Shown here piece by piece: positions 15,111 to 21,959 of a stretch of DNA of 21,959 bases. Source of the DNA: UBA4923 sp964606165 (lineage in GTDB: Bacteria > Bacillota > Clostridia > Saccharofermentanales > DTU023); the NCBI GenBank assembly GCA_964606165.1, contig CAZSFQ010000020.1:1-21959 (forward strand), written 5' to 3'. Within the stretch, counting starts at the first letter, position 1, and every line of letters starts with the position of its first letter. Under the pieces are notes generated by a model. It was not told the origin of the DNA. It made no database searches and saw only the letters and a list, made by a program, of their open reading frames with translations. The translations under genes and the position numbers were made by a program.

Positions 15111-15149
15111 TACACTTCCCTCTTGTTAATAGATCATTTTGCAAGCAAT

Positions 15150-15155
15150 ACTATA
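15150..15155 (-). promoter_or_regulatory. Candidate extended -10 box for the SCIFF operon
   Basis: On the minus strand TATAGT is preceded by TGT, an extended -10 pattern, about 40 bp before the scfA ATG. No good -35 box is visible, and the region overlaps the end of the upstream glycerate kinase gene's leaderless gap. Confidence 0.3.
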
Positions 15156-15163
15156 ACACTTTG

Positions 15164-16300
15164 TTAGAAAGCCAGCTTCTTTAAGAACCGCATCAGATTG
15201 TCCACGGTCAGAGCCAGGTCTTCCGGGCTCCGCCCCCTTGCCAGGGTGAAGTCAATCGCGACGCGGTTGATACTAAAGATACCGCTTACACCTTCGTCGT
15301 AGACGCTCTCAATGCCATCTCCAATATCTCCCACGATGGCGACGACTGGAATACCCAGCCTCCTGGCGCGTCGGGCCACACCGATCACAACTTTGCCGCT
15401 CAGGCTCTGTTGATCAATTTTTCCTTCGCCTGTCAGGATCAGGTCGGTGCCTTGGGCGATCTTGTCAAAACGGACCGCGTCAAGCACGACCTCAATGCCT
15501 GGATCCAAGGAAGCCCCAAAGAAAGCGTAAACTCCCGCGCCCATGGCGCCGGCGGCCCCTGAGCCGGGTAAGCCCGCCACCTGAAGACCCAGATCCCTTT
15601 CGATCACAAATGCCAGGCGGCGAAGGCCGGCATCGAGTTTTCTCACGCCGGCTTCATCCGCGCCTTTTTGCGGCGCAAACACATAGGCCGCCCCCGAGGG
15701 CCCGTACATGGGATTGTCAATGTCGCACATGGCCTGGATGGTCAAGTTGTCAAGCAGGGCATTTTTCAGAGTCATATCAATCCGGTCGATCCGGTCAAGG
15801 GTCTCGCCTACGGGGACAAATTCCTCCCCGTCCTGATCCAGAAAGCGGATGCCGAGGGCGGCAGCGGCTCCACAGCCGCCGTCATTGGTGGCGCTTCCAC
15901 CCAACCCCAAAATAATTTTACGCACACCCCTGGCGGCTGCGGCCAGGATCAATTGACCGACGCCGTATGTCGTCGTGACGAGGGGATTTTTCCGGTCTCC
16001 CATCAGCGGCAGGCCGGCGCAGGCTGCCATTTCGATGACGGCCGTTTTCCCCTGATCGACCAGGCCGTAAAAAGCATCCAGCTCCTCGAAAAGGGGACCC
16101 TTGACCCGGACGCTGACCTTCTCACCGTTGAGGGCTTGCAGGAAGCTGTCCACACTCCCCTCACCGCCATCAGCAACAGGCAGGCTCTTCACCAGGGCAT
16201 CCGGATAGTGCCTCAGGATAGCGGCTTTCATAATCTTGCAGATGGAAGGGGAGTCCATGGTCCCCTTAAATGAGTCGGGCAGCAGAAGTATTTTTTTCAC
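15164..16300 (-). CDS. glxK: Glycerate kinase (GlxK/GarK family)
   Basis: Phosphorylates D-glycerate (family product 2- or 3-phosphoglycerate) with ATP. The 378-residue protein begins K-K-I-L-L-L-P-D-S-F-K-G-T and carries P-V-A-D-G-G-E-G-S, G-L-G-G-S-A-T-N-D-G-G-C-G, P-G-S-G-A-A-G-A-M-G-A-G and L-T-G-E-G-K-I-D-Q-Q-S-L-S-G-K, all standard for this family. The start is GTG at 16300, overlapping the stop of the DUF308 gene by 4 nt, so the two are translationally coupled. No glyoxylate or glucarate genes are nearby, so the source of glycerate is unknown. Confidence 0.96.
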   Translation of the reverse strand: MKKILLLPDSFKGTMDSPSICKIMKAAILRHYPDALVKSLPVADGGEGSVDSFLQALNGEKVSVRVKGPLFEELDAFYGLVDQGKTAVIEMAACAGLPLMGDRKNPLVTTTYGVGQLILAAAARGVRKIILGLGGSATNDGGCGAAAALGIRFLDQDGEEFVPVGETLDRIDRIDMTLKNALLDNLTIQAMCDIDNPMYGPSGAAYVFAPQKGADEAGVRKLDAGLRRLAFVIERDLGLQVAGLPGSGAAGAMGAGVYAFFGASLDPGIEVVLDAVRFDKIAQGTDLILTGEGKIDQQSLSGKVVIGVARRARRLGIPVVAIVGDIGDGIESVYDEGVSGIFSINRVAIDFTLARGRSPEDLALTVDNLMRFLKKLAF

Positions 16301-16902
16301 GAGGATGGCTGCTCCTCTTCATCGGGAGAAGGCAGGTTTTCTTCGTCCGGCCTTTTTCCTTTTTTGCTTCCCATGGCCTTCACCAGATAAAGCAGGCCGT
16401 TCAGAACCAGGCCAATGCCGATCACCATCTCGACCGGGATACCCAGGGCGGTTGGAGCAATGATAATCAGTAAGCCGGTTATCAGGAGCAGCAGGACAGG
16501 CACGAACACGATCCAGAACAAACCTTTGCTGAAAGCTCGCATGACCAGCGCAAAGATGACCCCAACAAGCGCTTGTACTATGAAGTAGACGCCCGCTGCC
16601 ACCAGCAGATATTTGATTGTTTCGGCTGGTTTGATCAAAAGGAGCAAACCAACCACCAGCGGAATCACGGCCTTGGTGAAAGATGAGGTGCGCTTGCCGC
16701 TGCCCGCGATCAAACCCCGGATATACACAGCAGCGTAAATGCTTCCGGCGAAAATCGCGACAAGACCGACCACAAGCGGCAGGTAACCGGATACCAGGTT
16801 TGGATAGAGAAGGGCAAACAGACCAGCGCCAACTAAAGCCAGTCCGATGATGAGCCACTCCAAAAATTGATTTTTCTTGCCTTTTTCCTGGCTGTCTTTC
16901 AT
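16297..16902 (-). CDS. HdeD/DUF308 family membrane protein
   Basis: A 201-residue integral membrane protein with about six hydrophobic segments, a charged lysine-rich N-terminus and an acidic, proline-rich cytoplasmic tail (about 25 residues after S-K-K-G-K-R). The paired-helix pattern (G-L-A-L-V-G-A-G-L-F-A-L-L-Y-P and V-G-L-V-A-I-F-A-G) fits the HdeD/DUF308 family, named for acid resistance in E. coli; the molecular function is unknown. ATG at 16902 has a GGGGGG ribosome site. It overlaps the glycerate kinase gene by 4 nt. No functional link between the two is evident. Confidence 0.82.
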   Translation of the reverse strand: MKDSQEKGKKNQFLEWLIIGLALVGAGLFALLYPNLVSGYLPLVVGLVAIFAGSIYAAVYIRGLIAGSGKRTSSFTKAVIPLVVGLLLLIKPAETIKYLLVAAGVYFIVQALVGVIFALVMRAFSKGLFWIVFVPVLLLLITGLLIIIAPTALGIPVEMVIGIGLVLNGLLYLVKAMGSKKGKRPDEENLPSPDEEEQPSS

Positions 16903-16982
16903 TTTGATCCCCCCTTCTTTCGGAGATGATGGCCCCCTTGAATCACCGGCTGACCGAACATTACAGAAAACTCAGGCCTCTC

Positions 16983-17699
16983 TTATATCAGTTCTGTCCC
17001 CTCCTTGTAGCTTTCTTCCGCCATAAGCCGGTACTTGTCCATCTTGATCTTGAATAATTCAGCGCTGGTCGGAGGCGTCACGGTGATGGCGTTGGCGCCT
17101 GCCCGGATGGTTTCGAGAATGGTCTCATCCGACGGCCCCCCTGTCGCGATGATGGGAACGTCGGGGTATTGCGCGCGGAGCTTGCCTACGATATCGACCG
17201 TCCGGGCGCCGCCGCTCACATTCAGAATGGAAACACCCGCTCCAAGCCGGGCTCCGATATCCATGTATTCCGAAACAACCGTACAAATGATAGGAGTATC
17301 CACCACCTCGTAGATGGCTCGAATGGTTTCAAGCGTCGTTGGTGAATTGACGACGAGTCCAACCGCTCCCTGCGCCTCTGAGAAGATGGCGATTTGAGCG
17401 CAGCGCGCGCCGCCCGTCGTGCCTCCCCCCACACCGGAGAAGACAGGAACGGGTGAGATGCTGATCAAGGCGTTCGATATGGCCGGATGTGGAGTAAAAG
17501 GATAGACTGCCATGGCGGCATCGGCGTTATGATTGATGATCTGGGCCGCGTCCGTTGTAAAAATCACCGACTTGATACGGCGGCCATGGATCCGGATACC
17601 TGAACACTCGGAGATGACCCCCGGCATGCGGATGACGTCGGCGCGAAGCGCGGTCGTGATATCGGGAATGTGCTTACGTCTTTTTTGCTGTTCGTCCAC
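16983..17699 (-). CDS. TIM-barrel protein of unknown function (often labelled hydrolase)
   Basis: A 238-residue soluble protein. Repeating beta-alpha units end in small-residue turns: F-S-G-V-G-G-G-T-T-G-G, I-L-N-V-S-G-G-A, I-I-A-T-G-G-P-S and N-A-I-T-V-T-P-P-T. The last two resemble phosphate-binding turns of the HisA/HisF or thiamine-phosphate-synthase type. I recall close homologues in clostridial genomes annotated only as hydrolase. Start: GTG at 17699 has AAAGGAGG eight bases upstream; the in-frame ATG at 17732 has none, so the shorter form is chosen. Single gene, divergent from the NROR-like gene. Confidence 0.8.
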   Translation of the reverse strand: MDEQQKRRKHIPDITTALRADVIRMPGVISECSGIRIHGRRIKSVIFTTDAAQIINHNADAAMAVYPFTPHPAISNALISISPVPVFSGVGGGTTGGARCAQIAIFSEAQGAVGLVVNSPTTLETIRAIYEVVDTPIICTVVSEYMDIGARLGAGVSILNVSGGARTVDIVGKLRAQYPDVPIIATGGPSDETILETIRAGANAITVTPPTSAELFKIKMDKYRLMAEESYKEGTELI

Positions 17700-17798
17700 G
17701 GAAAATCCCTCCTTTGCGCTTTCTTGTTTCATTTTACATGAAGGGGATCAGCGCCTGCGAAAATCAGTTAATTTCCCCTTGTAACAATCGCTTTCTAT

Positions 17799-17828
17799 TT
17801 GACATGCGGGCTTGCCTGTACTTATCAT
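17799..17828 (+). promoter_or_regulatory. Promoter of the NROR-like/rhomboid unit
   Basis: TTGACA (17799-17804), an 18-bp spacer and TATCAT (17823-17828) form a good sigma-A promoter. The leader before the ATG at 17895 is about 60 nt and shows no obvious operator. Confidence 0.65.
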
Positions 17829-17894
17829 TGTAAGTGTGCGCAGCCCTTGACACGGCTGTTCATCCGGGAGTTTTCCCCTCACAGGAGGTTCAAG

Positions 17895-19055
17895 ATGTCA
17901 GATCAAAAGATCGTGATTATTGGCAGCGGTATCGCAGGGCTCTCGGCGGCGGAATCGGCCAGGAAGACGGATCCTGATGTCGGGATCATGATCTTGTCAG
18001 AGAACCCCCACCTTCCCTACCAGAGGCCAAGACTCCCCGCCGTCATCATGGATCCTGAAAGTATCGATAAGATCGTCCTCCATAAAGAGTCCTGGTACAG
18101 TGACAGAAAAATTGACCTAAGGCGCGGCCTTGCCGTCAAACACGTCGACCCGGACCGCCAGGAAGTTGAGCTCGAAGACGGCTCAAGGATTCACTACGAC
18201 AAGCTGATTCTGGCGACTGGAAGCCGAAGCTTCATGCCACCTGTGAAAGGCGGCGATCTCGAGGGTGTTTTCACCCTCTGGACGCTGGATAACGCGCTCG
18301 CTATCTCCGACTACATCAAAACAGCTGGAAGGGGTGTCGTCATTGGCGGAGGCCTGCTGGGCCTTGAGGCCGCCTATGCGCTGAAGCAGCGCGGACTCGA
18401 CACAAGCATCCTTGAGCGCGGCGGAACCCTTCTTGCCAGGCAGCTCGACGAACGGTCGAGTGCCATGTTCCAGGAACAGGTCGAGCGGGTTGGAGTCAAG
18501 GTGTTGAAAAATGCCGTGACAAAAGAGATTCTGGCCGATCCATCCACAGGGAGGGTTGTATCTGTCCTGCTCGAAGACGGCAGGCAGGTATCCGCGGATA
18601 TTGTCATTGTCTCGACCGGGGTACGCGCGCGGCTGGAAGCCATGGAGGGGACGGATATTGCCATAGACCGCCGCTTTGTTGTCAACAACAAAATGGAAAC
18701 CAATATTCCCAACATTTACGCTGCAGGTGACAACGCCGTAATGGAAGGCTTGTGGTATGGTCTGTGGCCGGTTTCCATGCGGGAGGGCAAGGTGGCTGGT
18801 GCCAATGCCGCGGGTGGTGATGAGATCTGTATCATCCCGACACCCCCCTATCTTGTCAACACAATGGAAACACGCATCGCGTCAGCCGGTGATATCGCGC
18901 CGACAGATCCCGAGGTTTCCTCACAGATTCATTTCGATGAAACGCAGCTCACTTATGACCGGCGCAATTTTCTTGGCGATAAACTGGTAGGTTACGTGCT
19001 ATTGGGTGACACGACCCCCTTCTCCATGCTGAGCAGGGAACTGCAGCAGGGATAA
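17895..19055 (+). CDS. FAD-dependent pyridine nucleotide oxidoreductase (NADH:rubredoxin oxidoreductase-like)
   Basis: A 386-residue flavoprotein of the two-dinucleotide-binding class. The FAD motif G-S-G-I-A-G is at residues 10-15, A-T-G-S is at 107-110, and the NAD(P)H motif G-G-G-L-L-G is at 151-156. The FAD-contact segment I-Y-A-A-G-D-N-A comes later. The region around residue 40 reads P-Y-Q-R-P-R-L-P with no redox Cys, as in NADH:rubredoxin oxidoreductases and unlike CoA-disulfide reductase or Nox. ATG at 17895 with AGGAGG is preferred to earlier in-frame codons lying in the promoter. It would pass electrons from NADH to rubredoxin and on to rubrerythrin (present at 21224); no rubredoxin gene is in the window. 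Confidence 0.88.
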   Translation: MSDQKIVIIGSGIAGLSAAESARKTDPDVGIMILSENPHLPYQRPRLPAVIMDPESIDKIVLHKESWYSDRKIDLRRGLAVKHVDPDRQEVELEDGSRIHYDKLILATGSRSFMPPVKGGDLEGVFTLWTLDNALAISDYIKTAGRGVVIGGGLLGLEAAYALKQRGLDTSILERGGTLLARQLDERSSAMFQEQVERVGVKVLKNAVTKEILADPSTGRVVSVLLEDGRQVSADIVIVSTGVRARLEAMEGTDIAIDRRFVVNNKMETNIPNIYAAGDNAVMEGLWYGLWPVSMREGKVAGANAAGGDEICIIPTPPYLVNTMETRIASAGDIAPTDPEVSSQIHFDETQLTYDRRNFLGDKLVGYVLLGDTTPFSMLSRELQQG

Positions 19056-19067
19056 AGGAGAGATTTT

Positions 19068-19730
19068 TTGCTTCCGTTAAGGGACAGCCAGCCAAGCAAG
19101 CGCTTTCCGTTAGTCACGATCATTTTGATCGCCATCAATGTGCTTGTTTTCATTTATCAGTCTACTCTTAACGACCTGGGTCTTTATTTATTCTTTGAAC
19201 GCTATGCCTTCACGTCCCAGGCTTTTCTCGACGCCATCTCCGCCAGGCAGTTTTACTGGCCACTCATCACAAGCATGTTTCTCCACGGCGGTCTCAGCCA
19301 TCTGATCGGCAATATGTGGATTCTTTGGCTCTTCGGAGACAACGTGGAAGATTACCTGAACCCTTTCCGTTACATTCTCTTTTACATTGGCACCGGGCTG
19401 ATCGCGACTTTCGCCCATGCCCTGTCCGATCTTCATTCGGATATTTTCACGCTCGGGGCCTCCGGCGCCATTTCCGGCGTCATGGGCGCCTACCTGGTTC
19501 TCTACCCCCACGCGCGGATTTTGACATTGATCCCCTTCATGCCCTATTTCGTCAATATCCCGGCTTTTGTCTATTTGATTTTGTGGATTATTCTGCAGCT
19601 TATCTCAAGCATCCTGGTCGGAGGAGCCGGGGGGATTGCCTGGTGGGCTCATATCGCCGGTTTCCTTGGCGGTCTTTTGATTTGCGTCGGCGGCAGGAAT
19701 CGACGGAAAAGAAGGCAGGCAAGCGCCTGA
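19068..19730 (+). CDS. Rhomboid family intramembrane serine protease
   Basis: A 220-residue polytopic membrane protease that cleaves transmembrane segments. The first helix is at about residues 14-30. F-L-H-G-G-L-S-H-L-I-G-N-M-W includes His78 and Asn82, the catalytic serine lies in G-A-S-G (Ser132), and the catalytic His195 lies in W-W-A-H-I-A-G-F. A basic tail ends the protein (R-N-R-R-K-R-R). The start is TTG at 19068 with AAAGGAG upstream, 12 bp after the NROR-like stop, so they are co-transcribed. Its 3' end overlaps, antisense, the tail of the ArsM-like gene. Confidence 0.94.
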   Translation: MLPLRDSQPSKRFPLVTIILIAINVLVFIYQSTLNDLGLYLFFERYAFTSQAFLDAISARQFYWPLITSMFLHGGLSHLIGNMWILWLFGDNVEDYLNPFRYILFYIGTGLIATFAHALSDLHSDIFTLGASGAISGVMGAYLVLYPHARILTLIPFMPYFVNIPAFVYLILWIILQLISSILVGGAGGIAWWAHIAGFLGGLLICVGGRNRRKRRQASA

Positions 19731-20552
19731 CAGTCGCTTTTTCAGCACTTTTCGGCCTGGTATTGAAACGGTACCCCGGCTTTGCCCCAAAGGTTTTTCC
19801 GCGTAGATCAGGCTGCTTTGGATGAACTCCCGGATGGCCAGGCCATGTCCCCACTTCCTGGCATAAGCCTCCGTCACCTCTTCACTGACCACGGTGACCC
19901 CCGTAAAGCCAATGGCCCGGAAAGCTTTTGTGATCTGTTCCACAGACCAGGCGCCTCCAACTCAGGTCTTGGCCATGTGGGGGTCGGCGACCCATTCGGC
20001 GGGCAGGGCTTTCTTCGTTGTGATATCGGAAATGGCGACCCGTCCCCCCGGCTTCAGCACCCGGAAGATTTCCCTGTAGACGGTTGGTTTCCGGCGTGAC
20101 AAGTTGATGACGCAGTTGCTGATAACCAAATCGAAGCGATCCGATTCACTCGGGATGGCTTCGATTTCTCCCTGCAGGAAGTGACAGTTGTCGAAGCCCT
20201 GTTTCCGGGCGATTGATGCTGCTTTCTCGACCATGCTGGACAGGGCATCGACCCCAACGACACAGCCTTTCTTGCCAACAGCTTTGGCCGCGAGAAAACA
20301 GTCGAGTCCGCGACCGGAACCAAGGTCAAGCACACACTCACCCTCCTGCGGCCTGGCTCTCTCGTGCGGATTGCCGCAGCCCAGCCCAAGATCGGCTTCC
20401 GCCGGAAGCGAATCCAGATCCTCCGCTTTGTAGCCCAGCGATTCCGTGATGGTCCGGGCGGCCTCCTGAGGCCTGATCTCTTCGGCCGACAGCTGTTCGT
20501 AATGGCTGAGGATGGCTTCTTTTAGTTGGTCCTGCTTATTCTTATGGTTCAT
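19605..20552 (-). CDS. arsM: Arsenite methyltransferase ArsM-like, probable selenoprotein (in-frame UGA as Sec197)
   Basis: A SAM-dependent methyltransferase of the ArsM/AS3MT family, which methylates arsenite on thiols. It shows L-G-L-G-C-G-N-P (Cys59), motif I V-L-D-L-G-S-G-R-G-L-D, S-N-C-V-I-N-L (Cys147) and L-K-P-G-G-R. After 196 codons comes TGA (19964-19962), then the same frame continues V-G-G-A-W-S-V-E-Q-I-T-K-A-F through Y-A-E-K-P (near residue 254). The family has Cys in this D-P-x5-C-[VL]-x-G-A context, so TGA replaces the catalytic Cys and probably encodes selenocysteine. A SECIS-like hairpin follows. The frame runs 58 residues past the usual end, into the rhomboid gene antisense. 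The ATG at 20552 has only a weak ribosome site. If UGA is a true stop, the product is a 196-residue fragment. Confidence 0.82.
19931..19949 (-). promoter_or_regulatory. SECIS-like hairpin directly after the in-frame UGA
   Basis: On the minus strand, nucleotides +13 to +20 after the UGA (UGGUCUGU) pair with +24 to +31 (ACAGAUCA): eight base pairs, one of them G-U. They enclose a GGA loop at +21 to +23. Bacterial SECIS elements lie in the coding sequence just after UGA, with the apical loop about 16-37 nt downstream and a G in its first two positions. This hairpin meets these rules, as I recall them. Confidence 0.75.
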
Positions 20553-20721
20553 TACTTCATATTAGCACGATCAGAACTTGTGATACGAAACCATCTCCTT
20601 ATACATGTTAGATTAACTTTGGTCATGAGAGTTGCTGCCCCGGCAGTCTGTAAACAAGGGCATTCGCATTGCCTTCCTCCAAAATGTTTTGCCAGGCCCT
20701 TGAACCAAAAAGGAGAATTGT

Positions 20722-20949
20722 ATGGATATCGCAAAAACAATCGAAGACTTGGTAAAAAAACTGAAACTTGACAAAGTCTTGTCGGATCTCTTTTCCAAGG
20801 ATCCCCTCAAGGCGGTTGAGAAGACACTGGGGGTCAAGCTCCCTGACGATCAGATGAAAGCAATCGTAGACGGTGTAAAAGCCAAGCTCTCCGTTGACAA
20901 GGCAGGGGAAGCCCTGGGCGCGGTTACGGGCCTGTTCGGCAAAAAGTAA
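20722..20949 (+). CDS. Small helical protein of unknown function
   Basis: A 75-residue, Lys- and Asp-rich protein without Cys, signal peptide or membrane helix. The middle reads F-S-K-D-P-L-K-A-V-E-K-T-L-G-V-K-L-P-D-D-Q, and the end is G-L-F-G-K-K. The F-x-x-D-P-x-x-A-x-x-x-x-x-G-x-x-L-x-x-x-Q spacing recalls Nif11/nitrile-hydratase-type leader peptides. There is no core region after it and no modification enzyme nearby, so a leader role is doubtful. The AAGGAG ribosome site and a strong terminator show it is a real single-gene unit. I have seen similar short proteins in clostridia, without function. Confidence 0.85.
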   Translation: MDIAKTIEDLVKKLKLDKVLSDLFSKDPLKAVEKTLGVKLPDDQMKAIVDGVKAKLSVDKAGEALGAVTGLFGKK

Positions 20950-20977
20950 TTCCGGATCATCGCCTTTTTGAGGCCTG

Positions 20978-21010
20978 ACCGGCCGGCTTTGGCCGGCCGG
21001 TTTTCTATTT
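20978..21010 (+). terminator. Strong intrinsic terminator after the small helical protein
   Basis: A perfect 10-bp stem, ACCGGCCGGC (20978-20987) with GCCGGCCGGT (20992-21001), has a 4-nt loop and is followed by TTTCTATTTT. It lies 28 bp after the stop codon. Confidence 0.93.
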
Positions 21011-21223
21011 TCGATGCTATGATGGTTGCATAACCACAAGAAAACATCGGGTGAGTGTAAGAAAAAACAGATTACACCTATACTGACAAAGGTTTGATTG
21101 CGTCCAGTTTGATTGGCCTGCATTCCGTCTTCAGAAAAAGTCTGGTAGATTGGTTAGTAGCAGCTTGTTATATCAAAAAATGAATCATAACACCAGAATG
21201 ACAGAGAAAGGAACGACAACAGT

Positions 21224-21769
21224 ATGAAGGATTTGAAAGGTACGAAAACTGAAAAGAACCTGCAGGAAGCTTTTGCAGGAGAATCCATGGCACACACCAA
21301 GTACCAGTATTATGCGTCCAAGGCAAAGAAGGAAGGCTATGAGCAAATTGCCGCTTTCTTTGATGAGACATCCCGTAACGAAAAGGAACATGCCAAACTC
21401 TGGTTCAAGTATCTCCATGGCGGCGATGTCCCTGCGTCAACCGTGAACCTGGAGGACGCCGCTGACGGGGAGAATTACGAGTGGACCGACATGTATGCCC
21501 GTTTCGCTGATGATGCTGAAGAAGAGGGTTTCAAGGACATTGCCAAACGATTCCGCCTGGTGGGCGAGGTCGAAAAGAACCACGAGATTCGTTACCGCCG
21601 GCTTTTGGCCAATATTGAAGAAGATATCGTGTTTGAGAGAGAAGACGGTGAAACTGTATGGATTTGCCGTAACTGCGGTCATCTCCACGTCGGGAAAAAG
21701 GCGCCGAAACTCTGCCCGACCTGTGACCATCCGCAATCCCACTTTGAGATCCATGCCGTTAATTACTAG
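21224..21769 (+). CDS. rbr: Rubrerythrin
   Basis: A cytosolic peroxide reductase of anaerobes. The 181-residue protein has a ferritin-like four-helix domain with diiron ligands Glu20, an E-x-x-H pair (Glu53, His56) and a second pair (Glu117, His120). A C-terminal rubredoxin-like domain follows with an FeCys4 site (Cys148, 151, 164, 167; C-R-N-C and C-P-T-C). Electrons usually come from NADH via an NROR-type flavoprotein and rubredoxin; such a flavoprotein is encoded at 17895. ATG at 21224 has AAAGGA 11 nt upstream. No PerR-like operator was recognised upstream. Monocistronic, with its own terminator. Confidence 0.97.
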   Translation: MKDLKGTKTEKNLQEAFAGESMAHTKYQYYASKAKKEGYEQIAAFFDETSRNEKEHAKLWFKYLHGGDVPASTVNLEDAADGENYEWTDMYARFADDAEEEGFKDIAKRFRLVGEVEKNHEIRYRRLLANIEEDIVFEREDGETVWICRNCGHLHVGKKAPKLCPTCDHPQSHFEIHAVNY

Positions 21770-21791
21770 CTGACAAATAATCTTGATAATG

Positions 21792-21826
21792 AAAGACCGC
21801 TTGCGATAAGGCTGGCGGTCTTTTTT
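21792..21826 (+). terminator. Intrinsic terminator of rubrerythrin
   Basis: AAAGACCGC (21792-21800) pairs with GCGGTCTTT (21815-21823) over a 14-nt loop, and six T residues run through its end. It lies 22 bp after the rbr stop. Confidence 0.9.
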
Positions 21827-21959
21827 CCTGGGTCGAGGTTTTCGTCATTTCAATCCCCGATAGAATCAGAACAAATTTTTCTTCGCCCCCCGATTCGACT
21901 CCAGCACAGCGTTCGAGTAACGTATTTGTAGGTCAGGGGTAGAAAAAGAGATTCCAACC
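21827..21959. other. Unassigned end of window
   Basis: No gene can be supported here. One minus-strand frame is open from the window edge to a TGA at 21868-21866 (30 codons) and could be the 3' end of a gene starting outside, but it resembles nothing I know. Confidence 0.3.

Noticed and set aside
15668..16273. A 201-codon open frame on the plus strand
   Set aside because: It lies wholly antisense to the glycerate kinase gene, whose family motifs are unmistakable; its translation resembles no protein.
19605..19943. A stand-alone 112-residue protein starting at GTG 19943
   Set aside because: It is in frame with the upstream ArsM-like part, completes that domain and has no ribosome site of its own, so it is the continuation past UGA.
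21100..21223. PerR operator before rubrerythrin
   Set aside because: No inverted repeat resembling the PerR box (TTATAAT-type arms) is present in this leader.
21870..21910. A tRNA T-arm-like stretch on the minus strand near the window end
   Set aside because: The T-loop does not fit the TTCRA consensus, and no D-arm, anticodon arm or matching acceptor stem could be found.

Overview
The window looks like the chromosome of an anaerobic, moderately GC-rich Firmicute, most likely a clostridium. The main signs are a six-cysteine SCIFF ranthipeptide gene beside its radical SAM maturase (a clostridial hallmark), a CIRCE operator in front of an Hsp20 gene, a ferredoxin-dependent 2-oxoacid oxidoreductase with phosphotransbutyrylase and butyrate kinase, and rubrerythrin plus an NADH:rubredoxin-type oxidoreductase. 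No tRNA, rRNA, CRISPR array, insertion sequence or phage gene was seen.

Layout. 1-1254 (minus): 5' part of a TauE/SafE permease gene and an EamA transporter. 1263-1866 (plus): CIRCE, Hsp20 and a terminator. 1885-5907 (minus): GTP-type PEP carboxykinase, class I aminotransferase, a DUF6440-like small protein and an alpha/beta hydrolase. 6062-13502 (plus): a GntR/HutC regulator followed by a tight operon, ptb-buk-P-loop ATPase-vorD-vorB-vorA-vorC-ilvE. Read together, these genes deaminate branched-chain amino acids, oxidise the 2-oxoacids to acyl-CoA with reduction of ferredoxin, and convert acyl-CoA to acid plus ATP. 13550-15110 (minus): SCIFF precursor and its maturase. 15164-17699 (minus): glycerate kinase, an HdeD/DUF308 membrane protein and a TIM-barrel protein of unknown role. 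17895-19730 (plus): NROR-like flavoprotein and a rhomboid protease. 19605-20552 (minus): ArsM-type methyltransferase. 20722-21769 (plus): a small unknown helical protein and rubrerythrin.

Two genes carry an in-frame stop where the protein family continues. In the ArsM-like gene the stop is UGA. It sits exactly where the family has its catalytic Cys (C-V-G-G-A context), and a SECIS-like hairpin follows with a GGA loop 20 nt downstream. I read it as a selenoprotein arsenite methyltransferase. In the SCIFF maturase the stop is UAA, inside the SPASM domain, with 64 well-conserved in-frame codons after it. That cannot be selenocysteine and points to a recent nonsense mutation, a base error or readthrough. 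Many starts here are GTG or TTG and were chosen by Shine-Dalgarno (SD) position.
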